A stretch of DNA of 64,000 nucleotides from Bin52 sp965243345 (GTDB taxonomy: Bacteria; Pseudomonadota; Alphaproteobacteria; Thalassobaculales; Thalassobaculaceae): positions 4,526,001-4,590,000 of the forward strand of contig CBDEUR010000003.1 in assembly GCA_965243345.1 (NCBI GenBank), written 5' to 3'. Each line of letters opens with the position of its first letter. Within the stretch, counting starts at the first letter, position 1. The position numbers and the translations under genes are program-made. Positions 16,400-25,410 of this stretch are shown one piece after another. The notes below the pieces were generated by a model, which had not been told where the DNA came from, made no database searches, and saw only the letters and a program-made list of their open reading frames with translations.

Positions 16400-18553
16400 T
16401 CAGGCCAGTGCCGCCTGGTGTGTCTCCGTCCGTTCCTCGTCCCGGTCGCGCTCGATCGAGGTGATGACCGGACTGGCGCGCAGGGCCGCGATGATGTGGG
16501 TGAGGTGCCGGATGTCCCTGACCTCGACGTCGACCAGCAGGTCGAAGAAATCCTCCGAGCGCCGGGGGATCTTCAGGTTGATGATGTTGCCGTCATTCTG
16601 CCCGATGATCGTCGACATGACGCCCAGGCTGCCGGGTGCGTTTGCCAGCACCACCCTGAGCCGCCCGACATGGAGGCCGGCGTCATTGGCGAGCTCCCAG
16701 GCCACGTCGATCCATTTCTCGGGCATTGACTGGAACCCCTCCAGGGTCTCGCAGTCGATGGTATGGATGGTGACACCCTTGCCCGTGGTCATGATCCCGA
16801 CGATCCGCTCGCCCGGCAGCGGGTGACAGCAGTGCGCGTAATGCACCGCGACCCCCGGGGTCAGTCCCGTGATCGGCACGGTGCCGGTGCCGGTGCGGCG
16901 AACCGGCACGGAGTCCTGCCGGCCGGGAAAGGCCGCCTGCAACACCTTCTCCGGCACGACGGTATTGGAGCCGACGGCGACCAGGACATCATCGACGGTG
17001 TCGAAGCCGAGGGTGACCCGGGCAGTCTCCAATGCCGCCGCGGTCCGCGGCAGGTCGGCGAGCAGGAACACCCGGTCGACCAGCTGGCTGCCGAGAGCGC
17101 TGAACTGGCCGCGCTCCTGCTGGCGGATATGGCGGCGGATCGCCGACCGGGCCCGCCCGGTCTGAACCAGGCCCTCCCAGAACGGTTTCGGGGCCGAGGT
17201 GGTCGAGGTGATGATCTCGACCTGGTCACCGTTCCTGAGCGTGGTGCTCAGCCGCCTGTCGACACCGTTTATCCTGGCCGACACGCAGGTATCGCCCACC
17301 TCGGTATGCACGGCGTAGGCGAAGTCGATCGGGGTGGCGTTGCCGGGCAGGAACACCATGCGGCCCTTGGGCGTGAAGCAGCAGATCTGCTGCGGGTACA
17401 TCTGCAGCTTGGCATTGTCGAGGAGGTCCTGCGAGTTCTCCGAGGTCTGTTCGAGCGCTCTCAGTTCCTCCTGGATCTTGGCGAAGTCCCGGCCACCGTT
17501 GATCCCCAGCTTGTAGCTCCAGTGCGCGGCGACGCCGAACTCGGCGGTCTGGTGCATCTTCTCGGTGCGGATCTGCAGTTCGACCGTCCGGCTCATCGGT
17601 ACCGCCCGGCTCTTCGGGATGATCACCACGGTGTGCAGCGAGCGGTAGCCGTTCGGCTTCGGGGTGCTGATGAAGTCCTTGAACCGTCCCGGCAGCATCC
17701 GGTAGGCGCGGTGCATGATGCCGAGGGCCCGGTAGCAGTCCTCGTGATCCGGCAGGATCATGCGGAAGGCCACGATATCGGAGAGCTGTTCGACCGGGAC
17801 GTTCTTGCGCTGCATCTTGGTCCAGATCGCGTAGGGGGACTTGATGCGCCCGGAAATCCGCACCTCGAGCCCGGCGGTGCCGCAGGCCCTGGTCAGTTCC
17901 CGGCTGATGTCCTCGATGGTGTGGGGGTTGTTCTCGGACAGGTACTCGAAACGCGTCCTGACCGAGTCGTAGACCTGCGGGTGGGCGTGGCGGAATGCCA
18001 GATCCTCGAGTTCGGTCTGGATGGTCTGCATCCCGATCCGTTCGGCGAGCGGCGCGTAGATCTCGAGGGTCTCCACCGCGATGCGCGAGCGCTTGGCGGT
18101 GTCGGGGACATGGTGCAGGGTGCGCATGTTGTGCAGCCGGTCCGCGAGCTTGACCAGCAGCACCCGGATATCCTCGGCCATCGCCACCACGAACTTGCGA
18201 AAGCTCTCCGCCTGGCGCGACTGCTGGGAGTCGAACTCGACCAGGCTGAGCTTGGTCACGCCGTCGACGAGCCTGGCGATATCGGGGCCGAATGCCGCCT
18301 CGATCCGCTCGACGGTGGCGGGCGTGTCCTCGACGGTGTCATGCAGCAGCCCGGCGATGACGGTCGTGTAGTCGAGCTTGAGATCGGCGAGGATGCCCGC
18401 GACCTCGACCGGGTGCGAGAAATAGGGGTCGCCGGACGCCCGCGTTGCTCCGCCGTGCATCTGCATCGCGAAGACATAGGCCTTGTTCAGCAGGTTCTCG
18501 TCGGTGTTCCTGTCGTAGGACGAGACCTTCTCGGCGAGTTCGTACTGCCGCAT
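16400..18553 (-). CDS. rsh: Bifunctional (p)ppGpp synthetase/hydrolase
   Basis: A 717-residue RelA/SpoT homologue controlling the stringent response. The N-terminal HD hydrolase domain is intact: H47 in SHPVEVAG, H71-D72 in LLHDTVED, and KLADRLHNMRT. The synthetase domain has RFKDFISTPKPNGYRSLHT. A TGS domain (about residues 385-450, starting FTPKGRMVFLPG) and a C-terminal ACT domain follow. Both catalytic halves look active, as expected for the single Rsh of alphaproteobacteria. The ATG at 18553 begins MRQYEL. It follows rpoZ by 52 bases and is likely co-transcribed from the rpoZ promoter. Confidence 0.95.
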   Translation of the reverse strand: MRQYELAEKVSSYDRNTDENLLNKAYVFAMQMHGGATRASGDPYFSHPVEVAGILADLKLDYTTVIAGLLHDTVEDTPATVERIEAAFGPDIARLVDGVTKLSLVEFDSQQSRQAESFRKFVVAMAEDIRVLLVKLADRLHNMRTLHHVPDTAKRSRIAVETLEIYAPLAERIGMQTIQTELEDLAFRHAHPQVYDSVRTRFEYLSENNPHTIEDISRELTRACGTAGLEVRISGRIKSPYAIWTKMQRKNVPVEQLSDIVAFRMILPDHEDCYRALGIMHRAYRMLPGRFKDFISTPKPNGYRSLHTVVIIPKSRAVPMSRTVELQIRTEKMHQTAEFGVAAHWSYKLGINGGRDFAKIQEELRALEQTSENSQDLLDNAKLQMYPQQICCFTPKGRMVFLPGNATPIDFAYAVHTEVGDTCVSARINGVDRRLSTTLRNGDQVEIITSTTSAPKPFWEGLVQTGRARSAIRRHIRQQERGQFSALGSQLVDRVFLLADLPRTAAALETARVTLGFDTVDDVLVAVGSNTVVPEKVLQAAFPGRQDSVPVRRTGTGTVPITGLTPGVAVHYAHCCHPLPGERIVGIMTTGKGVTIHTIDCETLEGFQSMPEKWIDVAWELANDAGLHVGRLRVVLANAPGSLGVMSTIIGQNDGNIINLKIPRRSEDFFDLLVDVEVRDIRHLTHIIAALRASPVITSIERDRDEERTETHQAALA

Positions 18554-18605
18554 GATCCGGCGGCGCGCCGGACGCGTCACCTCCAGGACGGAGGGAGCCC
18601 GGGCC

Positions 18606-19022
18606 TCAGCACTCGTCGTCGAGGACCGAGGAATCGACATCGTCGAATCCGCCACCACCGGTACCCATCCGTGCCGGGTCTGCCTCGTCGAGGCTGTGAA
18701 TCTCGGTGCCGTCGGCGAGTATCGCCCCGGTCGGGGCGAGCTGGACACCGTCAGACATGAGCAGTTCGATCTGGTCGTCTTCGGGCTCGTCGATCTCGAC
18801 GTGCCGCTGCAGCCCCCGCACCAGCGCCTCGCGAACCTCACCGACATCGACAGTGACATCGGCGATCTCGCGCAGGGCAATCACCGGGTTCTTGTCGTTG
18901 TCCTCCTCGACCGTGATCGGGGCGCCCTTGGAGATGTCACGCGACCGCTGGGCTGCGACCATGACCAGGTCGAAGCGGTTGGGAATCCGTTCCACACAGT
19001 CTTCAACGGTGACACGTGCCAT
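18606..19022 (-). CDS. rpoZ: RNA polymerase omega subunit
   Basis: A 138-residue protein beginning MARVTVEDCVERIPNRFDLV, the standard omega start, with NDKNPVIALREIA in the core. Omega helps assemble the beta' subunit and, in many proteobacteria, forms a ppGpp site, which suits the adjacent Rsh gene. The acidic Gly-rich C-terminal tail makes it longer than the E. coli protein but typical for alphaproteobacteria. An AGGAG lies before the ATG and a strong promoter candidate lies 51 bases further upstream. Confidence 0.95.
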   Translation of the reverse strand: MARVTVEDCVERIPNRFDLVMVAAQRSRDISKGAPITVEEDNDKNPVIALREIADVTVDVGEVREALVRGLQRHVEIDEPEDDQIELLMSDGVQLAPTGAILADGTEIHSLDEADPARMGTGGGGFDDVDSSVLDDEC

Positions 19023-19072
19023 GGCACAGGCTCCTGCGAGAGTGAGGTATTGTCAGAGAAGACGCACACCCG

Positions 19073-19101
19073 ACTATATGCGCAGCAGGCGCCAAGTGCA
19101 A
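19073..19101 (-). promoter_or_regulatory. Sigma70-type promoter for rpoZ-rsh
   Basis: Read on the reverse strand, TTGCAC (19101-19096) and TATAGT (19078-19073) are separated by exactly 17 bases. This is a close match to the vegetative consensus, placed about 50 bases before the rpoZ ATG. No other strong promoter pair is seen in this gap. Confidence 0.7.
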
Positions 19102-19268
19102 GAATCGGGAATTGTATGCGGTAGTACCGACATCATGCCGCCAGCCTCAGATCGTTTCGCGTCTTTCGGGCCGGACGCCCACTGCGGGAGTGCATTGGCA
19201 GCACCAGCTTCGCACTGGCATTCCTGATAATTTGATGATCAGTGCGCGTATTGTTCAGAAACGCTCCC

Positions 19269-20445
19269 ATGCCTTGTCCCGCCACATACCGCCAGGTCAC
19301 ATACCGGCTGCTGCCGCGGAAGAAGTCGGCCTGGCGGTGGCTGGAGCGGGTGCTCGCCGAACAGCGCCAGCTCTGCAGCGCCGCGCTGCTGGAACGGGAA
19401 GACTGCTGGCGCAAGACGGGAAAGACCCTCGGCTGGCGCGACCAGTTCAAGTCGCTCACCAGGTGCCGCCACGAGATCCCCGGCATGGATGACATCCCGG
19501 TCGCGGTCCGGCGCGGGACGCTGAAACGTCTCGATGATGCGATGCAGGGAGTCTTCAGGCGCCCGGAGAACGGGTCCGGTGCCGGCTTTCCCCGTTTCAA
19601 GGGGCGCCGGCGCTGGAACAGCATCTCGATCGTCTCCGGCGTCAGGATCCGGGGCTACGCCATCCATATCCCGCGCTACGGTCCGATGACGGTTCGCCGG
19701 CGCGGCGGGAACCCGTATTCGGACGGGGTGCCGAAGCCGGCGACACTCAGGCGCGAAGGCGGGAAGTGGTACGCCGTGGTCGCGATCCCGGCGCCGGTGC
19801 GCGCGGACAACGGCCACGCGATCGGCATCGAAATGAACGCGGGCCAGGTCGCGACCAGTGACGGCACGGTCATTGCGGCACCTGACACCGGCCGGCTGAA
19901 GGCACGTGTGAAGCGCTCCCACGAGCAGCTTGCGCGCCAGCGGCGCGGCTCGCGCCCGGCTGGCGAAAACCAAGCGGCGGCTCGCGACGGTGCGGCACAA
20001 CCGGCATCACCGGACCAGCCATGAGCGTGCGAACGCGGCCGGCACCATCGACATCGAGGACCTGGAGACAGCCCGCATGACGAGGAGTGCGACGCGAACG
20101 GCCGGGGAGCCCGGGCGGAACGTCAGCGCCAGGGCCGGGATGAACCGGGAGATCCTCGCCACCGGCTGGGCGGCCCTGCGACGCATGCTCGAGTACAAGG
20201 CGTACCGGGTGATCGCGGTCGATCCCCGCTGCACCGGCCAGTCCTGTGCAGCGTGCGGGCACGTCGACGCCCGGTCGCGCAGGACACGGGACCGGTGTCA
20301 CCGCGTGGCCTGCGGCCATGCCGATCACGCCGGCCTGAATGCAGCGGCGAACATCCTGGCCCCGGGGACCGGGGCTGCTGCGCGGGGAAGCGGCGGGGGT
20401 GCCCGTCCTGCGAACCGCGAAACCGATCGGAGGCTGGCGGCGTGA
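19269..20445 (+). pseudogene. tnpB: IS605-type TnpB, frameshifted, RuvC residues altered
   Basis: A TnpB/OrfB relative of about 390 codons split by a frameshift near 19955: the N-terminal part (RQVTYRLLP, FPRFKGRR) runs in one frame and the rest (AKTKRRLATVRH, AGMNREILATGW, CAACGHVDA) in another. TnpB is an RNA-guided RuvC-type nuclease. Its first catalytic Asp is Glu here (GIEMNAG, codon at 19830), the middle Glu remains in IEDLE, and the last Asp is Gly (HAGLNAA, codon at 20332). The zinc-finger Cys pairs are partly kept. With a frameshift and two lost acidic residues it cannot be an active nuclease. No tnpA is adjacent. Confidence 0.8.
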
Positions 20446-20550
20446 TGTCGGCACCATTCGACAAGTCCCCGGGAAAACCGGGCACGGCGGCAGGGTGTTC
20501 CGGACCACGGACCCGGGTCGTTCGGGGACACGGCCGGCGCCGCACGCCGG

Positions 20551-21072
20551 TCATGGCGTTCCCCGGGTTCGCATGGCACCGGGTGCGATCGCCCTCACCT
20601 TCTGGCCCGGAGGCAGGTCGGCCAGGAGGTCCCGCGCCGAACGCCCGAGCCGCGGGTGAATCCAGCCGGGTGCGAGGTCGATGAGCGGCAGCAGGACAAA
20701 GGCGCGCAGATGCATGCGGGGATGCGGCAGCACCGGCCAGCCGGTCTCGATACGGCCGGTATGGTCGAGCAGGTCGAGATCCAGGATGCGGGCCTCGTTC
20801 CTGCGGGTCCGGGTCCGCCCGAGGGCCGCCTCGACGGCATGCAGGCCGCGAAGCAGTTCGGCAGGATCATCGGGACCGGAGACGCTCACCACCGCGTTGG
20901 CGAACCACGGCTGGGTGTCATCGACGGGTACCGGCGCGCTCTCGTACCACGGGGACGCGGCGAGGACCCCGATGCCGTGGGCGGGCAGGGCGCGCAGCGC
21001 GGCCCGGGCGGTCTCGAGCGGTGAACCGTGACCGTCGGCGGGAAGATTGCTGCCGATTCCGACCAAAATCAT
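20551..21072 (-). CDS. folK: HPPK, folate biosynthesis
   Basis: A 173-residue 2-amino-4-hydroxy-6-hydroxymethyldihydropteridine pyrophosphokinase, which transfers pyrophosphate from ATP to the pterin. The start MILVGIGSNL, the PWFANAVV segment and the metal/ATP box RNEARILDLDLL followed by HPRMHLRAFVLLPL are all present. It is divergent from the NYN gene, with 212 bases between, and is not linked to other folate genes here. Confidence 0.94.
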   Translation of the reverse strand: MILVGIGSNLPADGHGSPLETARAALRALPAHGIGVLAASPWYESAPVPVDDTQPWFANAVVSVSGPDDPAELLRGLHAVEAALGRTRTRRNEARILDLDLLDHTGRIETGWPVLPHPRMHLRAFVLLPLIDLAPGWIHPRLGRSARDLLADLPPGQKVRAIAPGAMRTRGTP

Positions 21073-21284
21073 TCACACGCCCTTTCGATTTGATACCATC
21101 ACCGGATGGGCGATTACCCATGCCATGCCGGTAGTACCACCGCAGAGGTGTGTACGGGACCGGAAGGTGCACCCGCGGCCTTGGCGCGGGGAGAATAGGT
21201 CTGGACGGATGCCCGGGCGGGAAGGCGGTTTCTTGCCGCGTTTCGCTGCAGGACCGTTCATCTTTGTCGAGAAGGGAACACCGG

Positions 21285-21887
21285 ATGCAATTTTACAGCG
21301 AAGAACGGATCGCGCTCTTCATTGACGGCGCCAATCTCTACGGTGCGGCGCGGGCGTTGGGTTTCGACATCGACTACCGCAGGCTTCGCGAGCTGTTTGC
21401 GGATCAGGGCCGCCTGATCAGGATCTACTATTACACCGCGCTGATCGATGACCAGGAGTATTCGCCGATCCGGCCCCTGATCGACTGGCTGGACTACAAC
21501 GGATACACGATGGTCACCAAGTTGACACGCGAGTACACGGATCATCAGGGACGGCGCAAGATCAGGAACAACATGGATATCGAGCTTGCGGTCGACATGC
21601 TGGACATGGCGCCGCAGATCGATCACGCGGTACTGTTTTCGGGCGACGGGGACTTCAAGCGCCTGGTCGAGGCCGTGCAGCGCAAGGGTGTGCGTGTGAC
21701 CGTGGTCTCGTCGTTCAAGACCCAGCCGCCGCTGGTTTCCGACGACCTGCGTCGACAGGCCGACGTCTTCGTGGAACTGCAGACGCTCGAGAGCGAGATC
21801 AAGCGTGAGTTGTCGGACCGGGTCCACCGCGGCGCCGGGCGTGACGACGACAGGGGTCACGTCGCCGAGGACCGTGACCGGCGGTGA
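21285..21887 (+). CDS. NYN-domain (LabA/DUF88) protein, putative RNase
   Basis: A 200-residue NYN-domain protein, a PIN-like nuclease fold. Conserved acidic sites are ALFIDGANLYGAAR (D14), NNMDIELAVDMLD and LFSGDGDFKRLV, the three-part pattern thought to bind Mg for RNA cleavage. The last ~25 residues are charged and probably disordered. The ATG at 21285 is preceded by GAAGGG. Its stop overlaps the glycosylase start as GTGA, so the two are translationally coupled. RNA target and role are unknown. Confidence 0.88.
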   Translation: MQFYSEERIALFIDGANLYGAARALGFDIDYRRLRELFADQGRLIRIYYYTALIDDQEYSPIRPLIDWLDYNGYTMVTKLTREYTDHQGRRKIRNNMDIELAVDMLDMAPQIDHAVLFSGDGDFKRLVEAVQRKGVRVTVVSSFKTQPPLVSDDLRRQADVFVELQTLESEIKRELSDRVHRGAGRDDDRGHVAEDRDRR

Positions 21888-22546
21888 CGACGGCGCCTGG
21901 ACACGGTTCCTCCGACCCGCCGGCCGACTGCCCGGACTGTCCCCGGCTGTGCGCGTTCCGCGCCGAGTACCGCGAGGCCGAGCCGGACTGGTTCAATGCG
22001 CCGGTTCCCTCCTTCGGCGACCGTTCGGGTCGCCTGCTGATCGTCGGGCTCGCGCCGGGGCTGCGCGGTGCCAACCGGACCGGCCGGCCGTTTACCGGTG
22101 ACTGGGCCGGAGACCTGCTCTACGCGACCACCGGGAAATTCGGATTCAGCCGCGGTCGTTACCGGTCGCGGCCGGACGATGACCTGGTGCTCGAGGACTG
22201 CCGCATCACCAACGCGGTCAGGTGCGTGCCACCGCAGAACCGTCCGAACGCGGGCGAGGTGCGCAACTGCCTGGAGTACCTGAAGCGCGAGATGGCCGGC
22301 ATGCCGGAACTCTCGGTCATCCTGGCACTGGGAACGGTCGCCCACGGGGCCGTGTTGTCGGCGCTCGGGCTGCGCCGTGCCGCGTTCGGCTTCGGGCACG
22401 GCGTGTTCCATACCCTGCCCGACGGCCGCGTGCTTGCGGCCTCCTACCACTGCTCCCGCTACAATACCAACACCGGGAGACTGACCACGCAGATGTTCGA
22501 GGAGGTGTTCGGGAAAATCCGCGACCATCTCGCGGCACAGGGATGA
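21884..22546 (+). CDS. Uracil-DNA glycosylase, family 5 (UDGb) type
   Basis: A 220-residue iron-sulphur uracil-DNA glycosylase. Cysteines C16, C19 and C23 plus a later Cys in NAVRCVPP would hold the 4Fe-4S cluster. The active-site block GLAPGLRGANRTGRPFTGD has the Gly/Asn-rich form of family 5 rather than the family 4 form, and the second motif is SYHCSRYNTNTGRLT. These enzymes remove uracil and other deaminated bases from DNA. Translation starts at a GTG overlapping the NYN stop. Confidence 0.9.
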   Translation: MTTAPGHGSSDPPADCPDCPRLCAFRAEYREAEPDWFNAPVPSFGDRSGRLLIVGLAPGLRGANRTGRPFTGDWAGDLLYATTGKFGFSRGRYRSRPDDDLVLEDCRITNAVRCVPPQNRPNAGEVRNCLEYLKREMAGMPELSVILALGTVAHGAVLSALGLRRAAFGFGHGVFHTLPDGRVLAASYHCSRYNTNTGRLTTQMFEEVFGKIRDHLAAQG

Positions 22547-22569
22547 GGGGCCGGCGTGACGCCGGCCCC
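22547..22569. terminator. Bidirectional terminator-like hairpin
   Basis: A perfect 10-bp stem (ggggccggcg and cgccggcccc) with a tga loop starts right after the glycosylase stop. It lies between two convergent genes. No T-run follows on either strand, so an intrinsic terminator is suggested by position and stem strength only. Confidence 0.6.
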
Positions 22570-22592
22570 TGACCCGGTATGCGACGGCGAAA

Positions 22593-24908
22593 TCAGACCA
22601 TGTCGCCGAACGGAATGTCCCGCATCCGCTTGCCGGTGGCATGGAACAGCGCATTGCCGAGCGCCGGAGCGATCGGCGGTACACCGGGCTCGCCTGCGCC
22701 CGACGCATGCACCGAGAACGGATGGTCGACCATGTGGGTCTGGACCACCCGCGGGAAGTTGTCGGCCCGAACCATCCGGTAGTCGTGATAGTTGGATTCG
22801 AGCACGGCGCCGTTCTCGTAGGTCAGTCCGCTGTGCAGGGCGATGGTCATGCCCTGGACGGCCGCACCCTCCATCTGGCTGCGGACCCGCTCCGGGTTGG
22901 CCACGAAGCCGCAGTCGACGGCCATGTTGACCTCCGGCACGGTGATCAGTCCGTCAACCACCTTCACGTGCACACAGGCCGCCACGTAGGTGACGAACGA
23001 CCGGTGGACCGCCAGGCCAAGGCCTTCGCCCTCGGGCATGGACTTGCCCCAGCCACCCGTCTCGGCGGCAAGGCGCAGGACGTTCTTCAGCCTGCCGGTG
23101 TCGATCGGGTAGACCTCGTCCTTCTCCCCGTAGTTCCAGTAGTCGTCGGGGAAGTTCTGGGCCTTGATGTCGATCTTCCGGTCCGAGCCGATGAGCTCGA
23201 GCATCACCTCGAGTTCGTCGCGACCGAGCTCATGGGCGAGTTCGGATGCGAAGCTCTGGACCGCCCAGGCACGGGGAATGTTCGACACCGACCTGAACCA
23301 GCCGACGCGGGCATGCGCCAGCGCCTTGCCGTTCTCGACCGAGATGTTGGGGATCTCGAAAGGCATGTCGACGTGACCCATTCCGTTCTCGATGAAGAAC
23401 TGGTAGCCGCTGTCGGGAGCGAAGGTCGACAGGATCGAGGGTGCGACCGAGTTGTGCCGCCATCCCGTCACCTTGTTGTCGGCATCGAGCGCGACCGCAA
23501 TCCGTTCCACCGAGGTGGTGTGGTTGAACCCGTTGCGGATGTCGTCCTCGCGCGTCCACTGCACCTTGACCGGCGCACCGATCTTCTGGCTGAGCAGGGC
23601 CGCCTCGATCACGAAGTCGCACTTCGACTTGCGGCCGAAACCGCCGCCGAGCAGGGTGACATTGACGGTCACGTCCGCGGGATCCATTTGCAGCGCGTTG
23701 GCGACATCGACCCGGGTGCCGTACGGGGACTGGACCGGGGCCCAGATCTCCGCCTTGCCGTTCGCGACATTCGCCACCGCCGCGGGCGGTTCCATGGTGG
23801 CATGCACCATGAAGGCCTGGCTGTATTCCCGCTCGACGGTCTTCGCCGCACCGGCGAAGGCGCCGTCGGGATCGCCTACCTTGCGCAGGACATTGCCCGG
23901 CTCGGCGGCTGTCGCCCGCATCTCTGTCATGTGCGCGGCGGAGTCGAACTCCCCGTGCGGACTCGACCCCCATTCGATCTCGAGCGCGTCACGGCCCCTG
24001 ATCGCCGCATCGGTATTGCCGGCAATGACCGCGATCCCGCCCAGGGGTGCGAACTTCGCCGGCGGCATCGAGACCTCGAGCCCGAGCACATGCTCGACAC
24101 CGGCAACCTCCCAGGTCGCGGCGGCGTCGTAGCGCACAGGTGGTGCACCGAGCACCGGCGGCCGGGCGATCGCCGCGACCTTCATCCCCGGCAGCATCAC
24201 GTCCGCACCGAAGACCGCCTTGCCGGTGGTGATGTCGTGCAGGTCGTAGATCTGGACGTTGCCCTTGCCGATGTAGCGGAACTCGTCCTCGCTCTTGAAG
24301 GTCAGGTCCTCGAATGCCGGAACCGGTTCCTTCATCGCCGCGGCCGCGAGTTCACCGAAGCCGGCCCGGAAGGTACCGCTCGTGACCTCGTGCACCCCGA
24401 CCTGGACCGCCGACGCATCGACGCCCCACTTCCTGGCGGCGGCGCTGGCCAGCATGTGCCGGACCGACGCACCCATCTGGCGCATGGACTGCACGTGGTG
24501 GCGCAACGAGCGTGAGCCGTCGGTGTCCTGGTTGCCGTACTTCGGCTCGTCACCTTCCGCCTGGACCAGTTTCACCCGGTTCCAGTCGGCACCCATCTCG
24601 TCGGCAAGGACCATCGGCACCGAGGTGCGCGAGCCCTGGCCCATTTCCGAGCGGTGTGCCACGAGGGTCACGGTGCCGTCGGCATCGATGGAGACGAAGA
24701 TGTGCGGGTCGTAACGCAGACCGTGCGGCATGGCGTTGCCACCGGTCTCGTAGCGCTCGAACGCGCGGGCCTCGGACGCAACCGCCGCGATTGCGAACAC
24801 GGCAGCGGAACCCTGCAGGAAACTGCGACGCGAAACCTTGGATATCGCGAGGCCGGCCGTCTTGCCGACCGGTCCACGCAGAACGGCCTGTTCAATCGTG
24901 TGCAACAT
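22593..24908 (-). CDS. Molybdopterin-binding subunit of an IorB-type aldehyde/isoquinoline oxidoreductase
   Basis: A 771-residue large subunit of the xanthine oxidase family. A twin-arginine signal (SRRSFLQGSAAVFAIAAVAS, residues ~26-45) indicates folded export to the periplasm. Cofactor segments include the MGQGSRTSVP start, GGGFGRKS, and the C-terminal GAGEPGVPP with the catalytic Glu. The fused two-half layout is that of isoquinoline 1-oxidoreductase beta subunits. It hydroxylates N-heterocycles or oxidises aldehydes; the substrate cannot be told. It is three bases from its FeS partner. No cytochrome c gene is adjacent as electron acceptor. Confidence 0.92.
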   Translation of the reverse strand: MLHTIEQAVLRGPVGKTAGLAISKVSRRSFLQGSAAVFAIAAVASEARAFERYETGGNAMPHGLRYDPHIFVSIDADGTVTLVAHRSEMGQGSRTSVPMVLADEMGADWNRVKLVQAEGDEPKYGNQDTDGSRSLRHHVQSMRQMGASVRHMLASAAARKWGVDASAVQVGVHEVTSGTFRAGFGELAAAAMKEPVPAFEDLTFKSEDEFRYIGKGNVQIYDLHDITTGKAVFGADVMLPGMKVAAIARPPVLGAPPVRYDAAATWEVAGVEHVLGLEVSMPPAKFAPLGGIAVIAGNTDAAIRGRDALEIEWGSSPHGEFDSAAHMTEMRATAAEPGNVLRKVGDPDGAFAGAAKTVEREYSQAFMVHATMEPPAAVANVANGKAEIWAPVQSPYGTRVDVANALQMDPADVTVNVTLLGGGFGRKSKCDFVIEAALLSQKIGAPVKVQWTREDDIRNGFNHTTSVERIAVALDADNKVTGWRHNSVAPSILSTFAPDSGYQFFIENGMGHVDMPFEIPNISVENGKALAHARVGWFRSVSNIPRAWAVQSFASELAHELGRDELEVMLELIGSDRKIDIKAQNFPDDYWNYGEKDEVYPIDTGRLKNVLRLAAETGGWGKSMPEGEGLGLAVHRSFVTYVAACVHVKVVDGLITVPEVNMAVDCGFVANPERVRSQMEGAAVQGMTIALHSGLTYENGAVLESNYHDYRMVRADNFPRVVQTHMVDHPFSVHASGAGEPGVPPIAPALGNALFHATGKRMRDIPFGDMV

Positions 24909-24911
24909 GGT

Positions 24912-25364
24912 TCATGCTCCCGTCGCCGCGAGCCGCACCGCCGCCACGATCCGCTCGTAGCAGCCGCATCGACAGATGTTGCCCGCCATGCTTTCGAGGA
25001 TCTGCTCGTCGGTCGGGTTCGGTGTCTCGTTCAGCAGGCTCGCGGCCTGCATGATCTGTCCGGCCTGGCAGAATCCGCACTGCGGCACGTTGGCCTGCCG
25101 CCAGGCGACCTGCACCGGGTGGTTCCCGTCCGGGTCAAGGCCCTCGATGGTGGTCACCTCCTTGCCCGCGACCTCCTCGAGCGTGGCCTGGCACGCGCGG
25201 ACGGAAACGCCGTCGACCAGCACCGTGCAGGCGCCGCACAGCCCGGTTCCGCAGCCGTACTTGGTTCCCGTCAGGCCCGCGAGATCGCGGATGCCCCACA
25301 GCAGACTGGTGTCACCCGGGCCGTCCAGGGCCCGGTCTTCACCGTTGATACGTACATTCGCCAT
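24912..25364 (-). CDS. [2Fe-2S] subunit of the IorAB-type oxidoreductase
   Basis: A 150-residue small subunit carrying two [2Fe-2S] clusters. The plant-type ferredoxin cluster is at YGCGTGLCGACTVL with a later Cys (VRAC), and the alpha-helical cluster is at CGFCQAGQIM and NICRCGCYERI. The ATG at 25364 follows GGGAGAGA. It is the first gene of the pair and passes electrons from the molybdenum centre. It has no own Tat signal and would be co-exported with the large subunit. Confidence 0.93.
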   Translation of the reverse strand: MANVRINGEDRALDGPGDTSLLWGIRDLAGLTGTKYGCGTGLCGACTVLVDGVSVRACQATLEEVAGKEVTTIEGLDPDGNHPVQVAWRQANVPQCGFCQAGQIMQAASLLNETPNPTDEQILESMAGNICRCGCYERIVAAVRLAATGA

Positions 25365-25410
25365 CGATCTCTCCCTGATCTCCCGCGCAGGTGTCGCGGC
25401 CCCGTTCGTG

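Noticed and set aside
20446..20550. Hairpins after tnpB as an omega-RNA or right-end signal
   Set aside because: A short cccgg/ccggg stem exists near 20468-20482, but it is too weak and unspecific to call in GC-rich DNA.
22641..24515. A 620-codon forward frame opposite the molybdenum hydroxylase large subunit
   Set aside because: It is a shadow of a gene with a Tat signal and cofactor motifs on the other strand.
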